Of a stretch of 5,444 bases of DNA, positions 1-5,444 are shown one piece after another. The first letter of the stretch is position 1. Every line of letters starts with the position of its first letter. The stretch is from Bacteroidales bacterium (GTDB lineage: Bacteria; Bacteroidota; Bacteroidia; Bacteroidales; UBA7960): the NCBI GenBank assembly GCA_007131125.1, contig SLRE01000164.1:1-5444 (forward strand), in the 5' to 3' direction. A program made the translations under genes and the position numbers. Below the pieces are notes generated by a model. It searched no databases. It was not told where the DNA came from and worked only from the letters and a program-made list of their open reading frames with translations.

Positions 1-62
1 TAGGCCAGGTATTCTTCTCCGTAATTTGTTGAATTGCTAATCAATAAAAGTCTTTGTGCCAT
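1..62 (-). CDS. pepE: Peptidase E (dipeptidase E, family S51), N-terminal fragment cut by window edge
   Basis: The minus strand opens with ATG at 62-60 and reads MAQRLLLISNSTNYGEEYLA before the left edge cuts it. The stretch LLLISNSTNYGE matches the first beta strand and following turn of peptidase E. This cytoplasmic serine peptidase has a class I glutamine amidotransferase-like fold and hydrolyses dipeptides with N-terminal aspartate. Only about 20 of the roughly 230 residues usual for the family are present, so the catalytic serine cannot be checked. The start is supported because the conserved LLLISNST segment normally begins within a few residues of the initiator. The gene is divergent from the GroES-like gene, with a 210-bp spacer. 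The call rests on a short but distinctive N-terminus. Another protein with the same fold, such as a cyanophycinase-like peptidase, is the main alternative. Confidence 0.75.
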   Translation of the reverse strand, partial: MAQRLLLISNSTNYGEEYLA

Positions 63-113
63 TTTTATGTATATTTTGGGTTTTTATTGTTTTGCTTTTC
101 CTGTAAAAAGGCT

Positions 114-140
114 GTTAAAATTAACTTCGGGAAAATTAAC
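114..140. repeat. Palindrome GTTAA-AA-TTAAC plus tandem AAAATTAAC copies
   Basis: Positions 114-125 form a perfect inverted repeat, GTTAA and TTAAC separated by AA. The nine bases AAAATTAAC at 117-125 recur at 132-140 after a six-base spacer, giving a 15-bp period. The stretch lies in the A/T-rich divergent spacer, 52 bp from the pepE start and about 130 bp from the GroES-like start. It could be a regulator binding site. Short A/T-rich repeats also arise by chance, and no regulator is recognised. Confidence 0.35.
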
Positions 141-181
141 TATCCTTACTTCTCTAACAACCAAACGGTATTAAAGGTTTG

Positions 182-212
182 GCTATTGCACTGCGCAATA
201 ATCCGCTATTGC
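182..212. repeat. GCTATTGC direct repeat with an inverted GCAATA between the copies
   Basis: GCTATTGC occurs at 182-189 and again at 205-212. Between them, GCAATA at 195-200 is the reverse complement of TATTGC at 184-189, making a 6-bp stem with a 5-base loop. Three related half-sites thus fall within 31 bp, immediately upstream of the candidate promoter of the GroES-like gene. The arrangement fits an operator for that gene, but this is inferred from position and symmetry only. It is not the CIRCE element (TTAGCACTC-N9-GAGTGCTAA) that often controls groES. Confidence 0.35.
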
Positions 213-219
213 TTTTCAA

Positions 220-253
220 TTGCCCTTTATTACAAAATTAAGTAATAAATTTG
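220..253 (+). promoter_or_regulatory. Candidate Bacteroidota-type promoter of the GroES-like gene
   Basis: TAAATTTG at 246-253 matches the Bacteroidota -7 consensus TAnnTTTG exactly. A TTG at 220-222 could act as the -33 element, though the 23-bp gap is a little longer than the usual 19-21 bp. The last base of the -7 box lies 20 bp before the ATG at 273, so transcription from here would give a short leader. CAAAATTA at 233-240 is a -7 match on the opposite strand and could serve pepE. That would imply a leader of about 165 bases, so it is much less certain. Confidence 0.5.
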
Positions 254-272
254 TGTCAAAAAAATATATCCC

Positions 273-656
273 ATGTTGTTAAAGATTGATGAAAAAGATA
301 TTAAGAAGTTTATTCTTGTAGGTGAACGGGTGCTGGTAAAACCCAAGGCGCCCGATCAGCGCACCAAAGGCGGGTTGTACCTTCCTCCCGGAGTGGAAGA
401 AAAGCGAAAAGTTCAGCAGGGCTACGTTATTAAATGCGGACCCGGATATCCCATCCCTTCCCCGGTTGAAAGTGAAGAAACCTGGAAAGAACCCAAAGAA
501 CAAGTGAAGTATTTTTCGCTTCAGGCCAGGGAAGGCGATTTGGCCGTTTACTTGCAGGACAGTGCCTTCGAAATTGAATTCAATAAGGAGAAATACTGCA
601 TTGTGCCGCATTCGGCTATCCTGATGCTCATTCGTGATGAGGAACTTTTTCAGTAA
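273..656 (+). CDS. GroES-like co-chaperonin (Cpn10 family), enlarged
   Basis: This 127-residue cytoplasmic protein belongs to the GroES/Cpn10 family, whose members cap the GroEL chamber as a heptamer. Residues 15-24 (LVGERVLVKP) form the first conserved strand. Residues 28-40, including RTKGGLYLPPG, correspond to the mobile loop that docks on GroEL, with LYL at the hydrophobic tripeptide. Residues 49-58 (QGYVIKCGPG) match the conserved E-G-x-V-x-x-x-GPG strand and turn. Residues 88-121 correspond to the second half of the barrel. Canonical GroES is about 97 residues. The extra length is about 10 residues at the N-terminus and an insert at about 60-85, rich in Pro and Glu, in the roof region. 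No groEL is adjacent within the window. The ATG at 273 has no Shine-Dalgarno sequence but follows A-rich DNA, as is common in this phylum. The fold is clear. Whether it works with GroEL or in another role is not. Confidence 0.85.
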   Translation: MLLKIDEKDIKKFILVGERVLVKPKAPDQRTKGGLYLPPGVEEKRKVQQGYVIKCGPGYPIPSPVESEETWKEPKEQVKYFSLQAREGDLAVYLQDSAFEIEFNKEKYCIVPHSAILMLIRDEELFQ

Positions 657-674
657 GCTCCCTTCAGGGAGTTT
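655..674 (+). other. Short hairpin overlapping the stop codon of the GroES-like gene
   Basis: CTCCC at 658-662 pairs with GGGAG at 667-671 around a TTCA loop. Adding a G-T wobble and two A-T pairs extends the stem to 655-674. Only three Ts follow, so it is a poor intrinsic terminator alone. It could stabilise the transcript 3' end or act together with the stronger terminator 20 bp downstream. Confidence 0.4.
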
Positions 675-693
675 GCATTTCGATTAATTCTTT

Positions 694-736
694 TAAGGGA
701 AAAACCATGGGTTCTTTCCCTTATTTTTTTATTTTT
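694..736 (+). terminator. Rho-independent terminator of the GroES-like gene
   Basis: The left arm at 694-706 pairs with the right arm at 710-723 around a three-base ATG loop. This gives 13 base pairs with one bulged C at 714 and a GGG/CCC core at 697-699 and 718-720. Seven Ts follow at 724-730 and five more at 732-736, the typical release tract. It lies 38 bp past the GroES-like stop and ends 20 bp before the next start. The DUF4301 gene therefore needs its own promoter, which would have to overlap the terminator, or must depend on readthrough. Confidence 0.85.
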
Positions 737-756
737 ATCAAAACAAAAAAAGAGAT

Positions 757-2292
757 ATGTTAAAAGATAAGGACTTTGCGCAGATTGAAAAAAAAGGGAT
801 TACCCGGGAAAAGATTGAAAAAAATATTGCAGACTTCAGGTCAGGATTTCCTGCTGTTGAGCTTGCCCGGCCGGCCACAGCCGGTGACGGGATTGAGCGC
901 CTGGAAGATGCCCGGGTAGACGAGCTTGCCGAAAATTTTGACCTGGTCCGCATGAAAAAAGAAGTGATCAAGTTTGTGCCGGCCAGCGGGGCAGCTTCCC
1001 GCATGTTTAAAGATGTTTTTGCATGGAAAGAAAAACTCGAGGCAGGAATGGAGCCCGATAAGCTGCTGGAGGAAGATAAAACTGCCGCTTTGTTTTTTGG
1101 TAAAATGAGAGACTTTGCTTTCTGGGACGATCTGGCCCTTGTGATGGATAAAGAAGACCTTGATGCAGATCACCTGCTGGAAAGAAAAGATTTTCTTCCT
1201 TTGCTGGATTTCATGCTTTCAGACCATGGCCTGGAATACGGAAGCCTGCCCAAGGGCTTGCTGGCCTTTCATAAATATGGAAACCACGCCCGCACCCCGG
1301 TGGAAGAACACCTGGTGGAAGGAGTTCATTATGCGGGTGATGAGAGGGGGAGGGTACGCATTCATTTTACGGTTTCCCCTGAACATAAAGAAAGGTTTAA
1401 AGGTTTGCTGAAGAAAGTCCAACCAGAATATGAAAAAACCTACCAGGCATCTTTTGATGTTTCTTATTCTGTCCAGAAACCCTCAACCGATACCATAGCC
1501 GTTGACCTGAACAACGAACCCTTTCGTGAAAAAGACGGTTCGCTGTTGTTCCGGCCCGGAGGGCATGGTGCCCTGATTGAAAACCTGAATGACCTTGAAG
1601 GTGACCTGGTTTTTATTAAAAACATTGACAATGTGGTGCCCGACCGGCTGAAAGAACCTACTTTCATTTATAAAAAAGTGATAGGTGGCCTGCTCTCCGA
1701 AATTCAGGATGAGATTTTCGGCTGGCTCAACCTGCTGGACAAAGGTCCTTTGGCTCCTGAAATATACCGGGAAGCAACAGAATTTGCCTCATCAAAGCTT
1801 AATCTTGACCCCCGGGCCTTTGATCAGGATCCTGCTAAAGGAAGCCCGCAGCTTAAGAAGCTCTTTAACCGTCCCATTCGGGTTTGCGGCATGGTAAAGA
1901 ATGAAGGAGAGCCGGGAGGAGGACCTTTCTGGGTAAAAGATCCCAAAACAGGTGAGGTTTCCCTTCAGATTGTGGAATCGTCACAAATAAACCTGGATGA
2001 TTCGGCTCAAAACAAAATTTTCATGGCTTCCACCCACTTTAACCCCGTTGACCTGGTGTGTGGTATCAAAGACTATAAAGGGAAAAGGTTTGATTTGCCC
2101 GGGTTTATTGATTCCCAAACAGGTTTTATCAGCAGAAAGTCAAAAGATGGACGAGACCTGAAGGCCCTTGAACTTCCCGGCCTTTGGAATGGTGCCATGG
2201 CATACTGGAATACCATTTTTGTGGAAGTTCCGCTGGCTACCTTCAATCCGGTGAAAACCGTGAATGACCTGCTGCGTCCCCAGCACCAGTAA
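757..2292 (+). CDS. DUF4301 family protein, UDP-sugar pyrophosphorylase-like
   Basis: This 511-residue protein has no signal peptide or membrane segment and is probably cytoplasmic. The N-terminus (residues 1-46, with the GFP and GDGI motifs) and the length match what I know of DUF4301, a family of unknown function. Residues 75-85 (PASGAASRMFK) resemble the nucleotide-binding loop of nucleotidyltransferases, GGxGTRL. PGGHGAL at 267-273 resembles the PPGHGD/PxGNGG loop of UDP-sugar pyrophosphorylases. KNIDNVVPD at 288-296 resembles their N-x-D-N metal and sugar site. KPSTDTIAVD at 241-250 and the glycine-rich CGMVKNEGEPGGGP at 377-390 are further candidate active-site loops. I infer a GT-A nucleotidyltransferase fold that may activate a sugar phosphate; the substrate is unknown. 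The first loop is degenerate (ASGAASRM), so catalysis is not assured. AAAGAG-like bases sit too close to the ATG to act as a normal ribosome binding site. The gene is convergent with the lipoprotein gene, 11 bp apart. Confidence 0.85.
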   Translation: MLKDKDFAQIEKKGITREKIEKNIADFRSGFPAVELARPATAGDGIERLEDARVDELAENFDLVRMKKEVIKFVPASGAASRMFKDVFAWKEKLEAGMEPDKLLEEDKTAALFFGKMRDFAFWDDLALVMDKEDLDADHLLERKDFLPLLDFMLSDHGLEYGSLPKGLLAFHKYGNHARTPVEEHLVEGVHYAGDERGRVRIHFTVSPEHKERFKGLLKKVQPEYEKTYQASFDVSYSVQKPSTDTIAVDLNNEPFREKDGSLLFRPGGHGALIENLNDLEGDLVFIKNIDNVVPDRLKEPTFIYKKVIGGLLSEIQDEIFGWLNLLDKGPLAPEIYREATEFASSKLNLDPRAFDQDPAKGSPQLKKLFNRPIRVCGMVKNEGEPGGGPFWVKDPKTGEVSLQIVESSQINLDDSAQNKIFMASTHFNPVDLVCGIKDYKGKRFDLPGFIDSQTGFISRKSKDGRDLKALELPGLWNGAMAYWNTIFVEVPLATFNPVKTVNDLLRPQHQ

Positions 2293-2303
2293 TTTTTTTA
2301 CGG

Positions 2304-3737
2304 CTATTGATTTTTTTCCAGTTCACGGTTGATGATGTCTTCGATTTGATCGACCGTGATTCTCTTTGCTATGATGGTTTTTTCGCTATCCAGCAAAAAC
2401 AGGAGGGGAATGCTGTAGATGTCGTATTTATCGCGGAATCCTGATCGGTTATGGATGTCATTTACGTTGATCCAATTCAGGTTGTATTGTTCCTTTGATT
2501 TTATCCAGTTTTCCCTGTCGCCTTCAGTGTTTACGGCAAACACTTTTACTCCCTGTTCTTTTTTGCGCTCATAAAAGTCCCGCAGGGCAGGGGTAACCCT
2601 TTTGCAGTGGGGGCAATCCGAATCCCAGAAATAGATAACCAGGTATTCTGCTTCCACATCATGCAGGGAAAGGGTTTCTCCGTCACGGGTATACATTTCT
2701 ATGTCAGGAGCGGTTTTTCCTATCAGAAGCGGTTTGAGGCGCATGGCCCGGCCGGCGATCCGCTCCAGGGCATCGGGTTCTACCCAAAAGGCTTCACCAC
2801 TCATATAATATTCTTCAACCATATGCACAAATACGGCATCCATACCCATGATTTCGGAACGCTCTGCATTATTGGTTAGAAACCAAACAACATATTTAAA
2901 CACCTCATCATTGGCACGTGCTTTATCAACTATACGGTCGGCTTCTTTGATTACAGTATCGGGAATCTGTATCACCACATTGTTGAAGTATCGGTTGAGC
3001 ATGGAATGAAAAACCGGGGTACGCAGCAGACGGTCATCGGAAAAGTCGATGTTGTTCCAGAACTTGCTTTTATATTGATGATATTGCCTGCGCAGTGCTT
3101 CATTTTCGTCAACGGGTTCACCGGGTTCCGGTGCTTCGGGTAATTCGGGTTCAGGAACCTCAGGCTCCTGTTGAGCCAGCAGTACTTTGGAGAATAGCCC
3201 GTCGGGAAAAGCATCCATGTATTCTTTTTGTTTCTCCTTAACCTGCCGGTCTGCTTCTGCAATCTTTTCCCGTAATTCATCCCTGCGTAAAGGTGTGGTA
3301 TCTTCCCGGTTGAGTTCTTCCCTCAGTGGCCCAACTTCCTGTCCTTTTGCCGATACAAATCGAAGGTATTCGTAAAAAGCCTGGTTATCAGGAGAGTTCT
3401 CAAACTCCATGGATGGCACAAAATCATCCATTTTGGTTTCCAGGCTGAAATGCTGGTTGTGGTCCACAATAATTTCAAAATATTGTTGTCCGGGAAGTAC
3501 AACCAAATACATGCCGGGGTCCAGTCGCTCGCTTCCTTCAAAAACAAAATATCCGGAGGCATCGGCCATGGTAGTGTCCTGAAGGTATTGACGGTTGCCA
3601 AAGTGATAAGCCAGGTAGCATTCTGCCTCGGAAAGGCCGTCAACCTTTATTTCGATTTTATACCCTTCGTTGGAAAAACTGCAGTTCAGTAAAAAAACAA
3701 GCAGTAAAAAAACAGGGAGAATTCTTTTGGGAGTCAT
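2304..3737 (-). CDS. Lipid-anchored thioredoxin-like protein (DUF4369/DUF5106-type, TlpA-like C-terminus)
   Basis: The 477-residue product starts with a lipoprotein signal: KR at 4-5, a hydrophobic core at 6-17 and lipobox LLNC with the lipidated Cys at 19. Asn before the Cys is less usual than Gly, Ala or Ser. No acidic surface-export signal follows, so a periplasm-facing anchor is likely. Residues about 25-105 are beta-rich and resemble DUF4369. Residues 135-175 are charged and helical, perhaps coiled coil. A Pro/Glu-rich linker covers 191-211. Residues about 215-335 are helical and look DUF5106-like. A thioredoxin domain fills about 338-477, with FWDSDCPHC (active cysteines 375 and 378) and cis-proline Pro444 in YSIPLLFL. 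The expected role is thiol-disulfide exchange in the envelope; the partner is unknown. The ATG at 3737 is favoured because the signal peptide begins there. The gene is divergent from the transporter gene. The domain subdivision in the middle is less certain than the thioredoxin call. Confidence 0.85.
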   Translation of the reverse strand: MTPKRILPVFLLLVFLLNCSFSNEGYKIEIKVDGLSEAECYLAYHFGNRQYLQDTTMADASGYFVFEGSERLDPGMYLVVLPGQQYFEIIVDHNQHFSLETKMDDFVPSMEFENSPDNQAFYEYLRFVSAKGQEVGPLREELNREDTTPLRRDELREKIAEADRQVKEKQKEYMDAFPDGLFSKVLLAQQEPEVPEPELPEAPEPGEPVDENEALRRQYHQYKSKFWNNIDFSDDRLLRTPVFHSMLNRYFNNVVIQIPDTVIKEADRIVDKARANDEVFKYVVWFLTNNAERSEIMGMDAVFVHMVEEYYMSGEAFWVEPDALERIAGRAMRLKPLLIGKTAPDIEMYTRDGETLSLHDVEAEYLVIYFWDSDCPHCKRVTPALRDFYERKKEQGVKVFAVNTEGDRENWIKSKEQYNLNWINVNDIHNRSGFRDKYDIYSIPLLFLLDSEKTIIAKRITVDQIEDIINRELEKNQ

Positions 3738-3802
3738 AGGTTCTGGATTTGTTTAATCAGGATGAAAGTAAGGGATAAAAATAATATCAAATTTTTTCAC
3801 AG

Positions 3803-3810
3803 CAAATGTA
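3803..3810 (-). promoter_or_regulatory. Candidate -7 element for the thioredoxin-like lipoprotein gene
   Basis: On the minus strand these bases read TACATTTG, an exact match to TAnnTTTG, 65 bp before the ATG at 3737. No TTG lies at the preferred distance upstream, so the -33 element is not identified. An 8-base pattern with two free positions can occur by chance in A/T-rich DNA. Confidence 0.4.
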
Positions 3811-3859
3811 AGAAAAACAAAATATTTGTGAAAGAGGCCATACATCCTGCTTTTGTTTA

Positions 3860-3867
3860 TAACTTTG
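3860..3867 (+). promoter_or_regulatory. Candidate -7 element for the transporter gene
   Basis: TAACTTTG matches TAnnTTTG exactly and ends 20 bp before the ATG at 3887. This is the same distance as the -7 match of the GroES-like gene has to its start. A TTTG at 3825-3828 is too far upstream to be a normal -33 element. The leader would be short and has no Shine-Dalgarno sequence. Confidence 0.45.
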
Positions 3868-3886
3868 TTAATCTTTAAATATTGTT

Positions 3887-5444
3887 ATGGGTTTTTTTAC
3901 CACGGATTACATTGCGTTTTTCATGATCGCTGCCCTGGGTCTTGCCTTTGGCAGGCTAAAGGTCAGGGGCTTATCCCTTGATATTTCGGCCATTATTTTT
4001 GTGGCCATGGCTTTTGGGTATTACGGTGTAAGCATGCCTCCCATTTTTCAGCAGATCGGGCTGATTCTTTTTATGTTTAGCGTGGGCATGCAGGCAGGGC
4101 CTGGTTTTTTCAGCGCTTTCCGCTCCAAAGGCCTTCAGTTGATTGTCCTTGCTGTAGTGGTGATCCTTTCGGGAATGCTCATCACAATCCTGATGCGCTA
4201 TCTTTTCAATATCGACAGTTCACTGGCGACCGGGCTGTTTACCGGGGCCATCACCAGTGCTTCGGGTTTGGCAGCTGCCGCCGAGGTTTCAGGATCCCCC
4301 CTGGTGGCTATCGGATTCGGACTGGCTTATCCATTCGGAATTGTCAGTATCATTTTGTTTGTCAGGCTCTCTGCAGGACTTTTTGGCATCAGCATTTCAG
4401 GGGAAGAAAAAAAGTATGAAAATGAATTATATGCTGAACACCCCAAACTGCTTTACCGTAACTTTGTTGTGGAAAATCCCAATGTGATCGGAAAAACCCT
4501 GGCAGAGCTTAACATCCGCACCGTAACCCATACCAACATCTCCAAAATACTGAGAAACAACAACCCCATTACCCCGACATCGGAAACAACCCTTGAAAAG
4601 CGGGATATTGTGCGTGCTTCCGGCAGCCGGGAGGACCTAAATACGCTATCCTACTTTATTGGCCCGGAAACCAGCAAGAGAATTCCTGAAAGCAAAAAGT
4701 TTGTGGTTCGCAGTTTTTTGATTTCCAACCGCCGCAACATCGGGAAAACCATTGCCGAATCCGAGTTCCTGCACCAGTATCATGCTACGGTTACCTCCAT
4801 TCGCCGAAGCGGTATCGATATAGTTCCTTCTGCCAATACCCGCCTGCGTTTTGGCGACAAGGTGACCTTGAGTGCGCCTGATGAAAACATTCGTAAAATC
4901 GGGCAGGTGCTGGGCGACAGCCGGGACGAACTGGATGAGTTTGACTTTTTGCCCATTGCCGTGGGAGTATTGGTTGGTGTTTTTATCGGGTGGCTTCACT
5001 TTCCGCTTTGGAGGGGCATGGAGTTCAGCCTGGGAATAACCGGGGGTGTGCTGATTGCAGCATTGATATTGAGCAAAATCGGGAAAACCGGAAGTATTGT
5101 CTGGAACATTTCCGGAACCACCAACCAGTACCTACGAAAACTCGGGTTGATTTTTTTCCTGTCTTTTATTGGCACGGAGGCGGGCCAGAAACTGGGCCCC
5201 ACCATTGAAGAGCATGGATATACAATGATTTTAATAGGTGCGGTGATTTCTCTTGTTCCCATGTTTACGGCAGTGGTATTTGGTCACCTGGTTTTAAAAA
5301 TCAACTACCTGAGCCTGATGGGGGCCATTACCGGCAGTATGACCAGTACACCTGCCCTGAGTGCCGTGGAACCCCTTACCCGCACCAATGCCCCCCAGGA
5401 AGCCTATGCCGCAGTGTACCCTTTGTCTTTGGTGTTTATCATCA
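3887..5444 (+). CDS. AspT/YidE/YbjL family transporter with two RCK_C domains, C-terminus cut by window edge
   Basis: The frame from ATG 3887 stays open for 519 codons to the right edge. Family members are about 540-560 residues, so only the last few tens of residues are missing. Residues about 7-170 hold a first block of roughly six hydrophobic segments, with FSVGMQAGPGFF at 64-75 and TGAITSASGL at 119-128. Two RCK_C (TrkA_C) domains follow, at about 190-258 and 273-342, each with an IGKT motif (201-204, 285-288). A second membrane block starts near 353 and includes SFIGTEAG at 426-433 and the signature TGSMTSTPAL at 482-491. This order, membrane half, two RCK_C, membrane half, defines the aspartate:alanine exchanger (AspT) family of inner-membrane transporters. 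The substrate cannot be told from sequence; dicarboxylate or amino acid exchange is known for AspT itself. The RCK_C domains suggest regulation by a small ligand. The gene is divergent from the lipoprotein gene. Confidence 0.9.
   Translation, partial: MGFFTTDYIAFFMIAALGLAFGRLKVRGLSLDISAIIFVAMAFGYYGVSMPPIFQQIGLILFMFSVGMQAGPGFFSAFRSKGLQLIVLAVVVILSGMLITILMRYLFNIDSSLATGLFTGAITSASGLAAAAEVSGSPLVAIGFGLAYPFGIVSIILFVRLSAGLFGISISGEEKKYENELYAEHPKLLYRNFVVENPNVIGKTLAELNIRTVTHTNISKILRNNNPITPTSETTLEKRDIVRASGSREDLNTLSYFIGPETSKRIPESKKFVVRSFLISNRRNIGKTIAESEFLHQYHATVTSIRRSGIDIVPSANTRLRFGDKVTLSAPDENIRKIGQVLGDSRDELDEFDFLPIAVGVLVGVFIGWLHFPLWRGMEFSLGITGGVLIAALILSKIGKTGSIVWNISGTTNQYLRKLGLIFFLSFIGTEAGQKLGPTIEEHGYTMILIGAVISLVPMFTAVVFGHLVLKINYLSLMGAITGSMTSTPALSAVEPLTRTNAPQEAYAAVYPLSLVFII

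Noticed and set aside
54..245. Open frame of 63 codons in the spacer before the GroES-like gene
   Set aside because: It begins inside the antisense pepE start, is rich in Phe, Tyr and Lys as expected from translated A/T-rich DNA, and spans the repeats and candidate promoter region. I see no domain or ribosome binding site.
63..272. CIRCE heat-shock operator upstream of the GroES-like gene
   Set aside because: No TTAGCACTC or GAGTGCTAA half-site is present; the repeats found have different sequences and spacing.
279..611. Antisense open frame of 110 codons across the GroES-like gene
   Set aside because: The plus frame has clear GroES motifs, while the antisense product has no recognisable motif. 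It is a shadow of the real gene.
841..1667. Several antisense and alternate-frame open frames inside the DUF4301 gene
   Set aside because: All lie within one long frame with conserved family motifs from end to end; none shows its own start signal or domain.
2607..3692. Plus-strand open frames within the lipoprotein gene
   Set aside because: The minus frame has a signal peptide, lipobox and thioredoxin active site across the same DNA, so these are shadows.
3818..3828. Near-palindrome CAAAATATTTG in the lipoprotein/transporter spacer
   Set aside because: It is short, made almost only of A and T, and imperfect by one base pair, so chance explains it well.
4646..5262. Antisense open frames and a 72-codon plus frame within the transporter gene
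   Set aside because: They overlap the 519-codon transporter frame, which carries continuous family motifs and is open to the window edge.
1..5444. A new defence, mobile or biosynthetic system spanning several genes
   Set aside because: The genes change direction repeatedly, are separated by a terminator or divergent spacers, and each fits a common cellular family. There are no integrase, transposase, toxin-antitoxin or nuclease motifs and no long repeats.

Overview
The window looks like an ordinary chromosomal segment of a member of the Bacteroidota. The reasons are a DUF4301-type protein (a family I know mainly from that phylum), a lipid-anchored thioredoxin-like protein with an N-terminal DUF4369-like region, intergenic matches to the Bacteroidota -7 promoter element TAnnTTTG, and starts that lack Shine-Dalgarno sequences and follow A/T-rich DNA. 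The genus cannot be named from this sequence. I see no insertion sequence, phage gene, CRISPR array, tRNA or rRNA.

Layout, left to right. Positions 1-62 hold the first 20 codons of a leftward gene that reads as peptidase E (pepE). An A/T-rich divergent spacer (63-272) contains several short direct and inverted repeats and a good -7 element. A rightward GroES-like (Cpn10) gene of 127 codons follows (273-656), then a strong bulged-stem terminator (694-736). Next is a rightward 511-codon DUF4301 gene (757-2292), whose motifs resemble UDP-sugar pyrophosphorylases. It converges, with only 11 bp between stop codons, on a leftward 477-codon lipoprotein with a C-terminal thioredoxin domain carrying CPHC (2304-3737). 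A 149-bp divergent spacer with one -7 match on each strand leads to a rightward gene that runs off the right edge (3887-5444, 519 codons). That gene encodes a membrane transporter of the AspT/YidE/YbjL family with two central RCK_C (TrkA_C) domains.

The genes do not form one operon. Orientation changes twice after the pepE/groES-like divergence, and the terminator separates the only two neighbouring codirectional genes. They look like unrelated housekeeping functions: peptide turnover, chaperone, a nucleotidyltransferase-like protein, envelope redox or thiol chemistry, and transport. I found no convincing new multi-gene system. The points most worth a second look are the GroES-like protein with a mid-domain insertion and no groEL next to it, the pyrophosphorylase-like motifs of the DUF4301 protein, the altered signature in the first half of the transporter, and the repeats upstream of the GroES-like gene.
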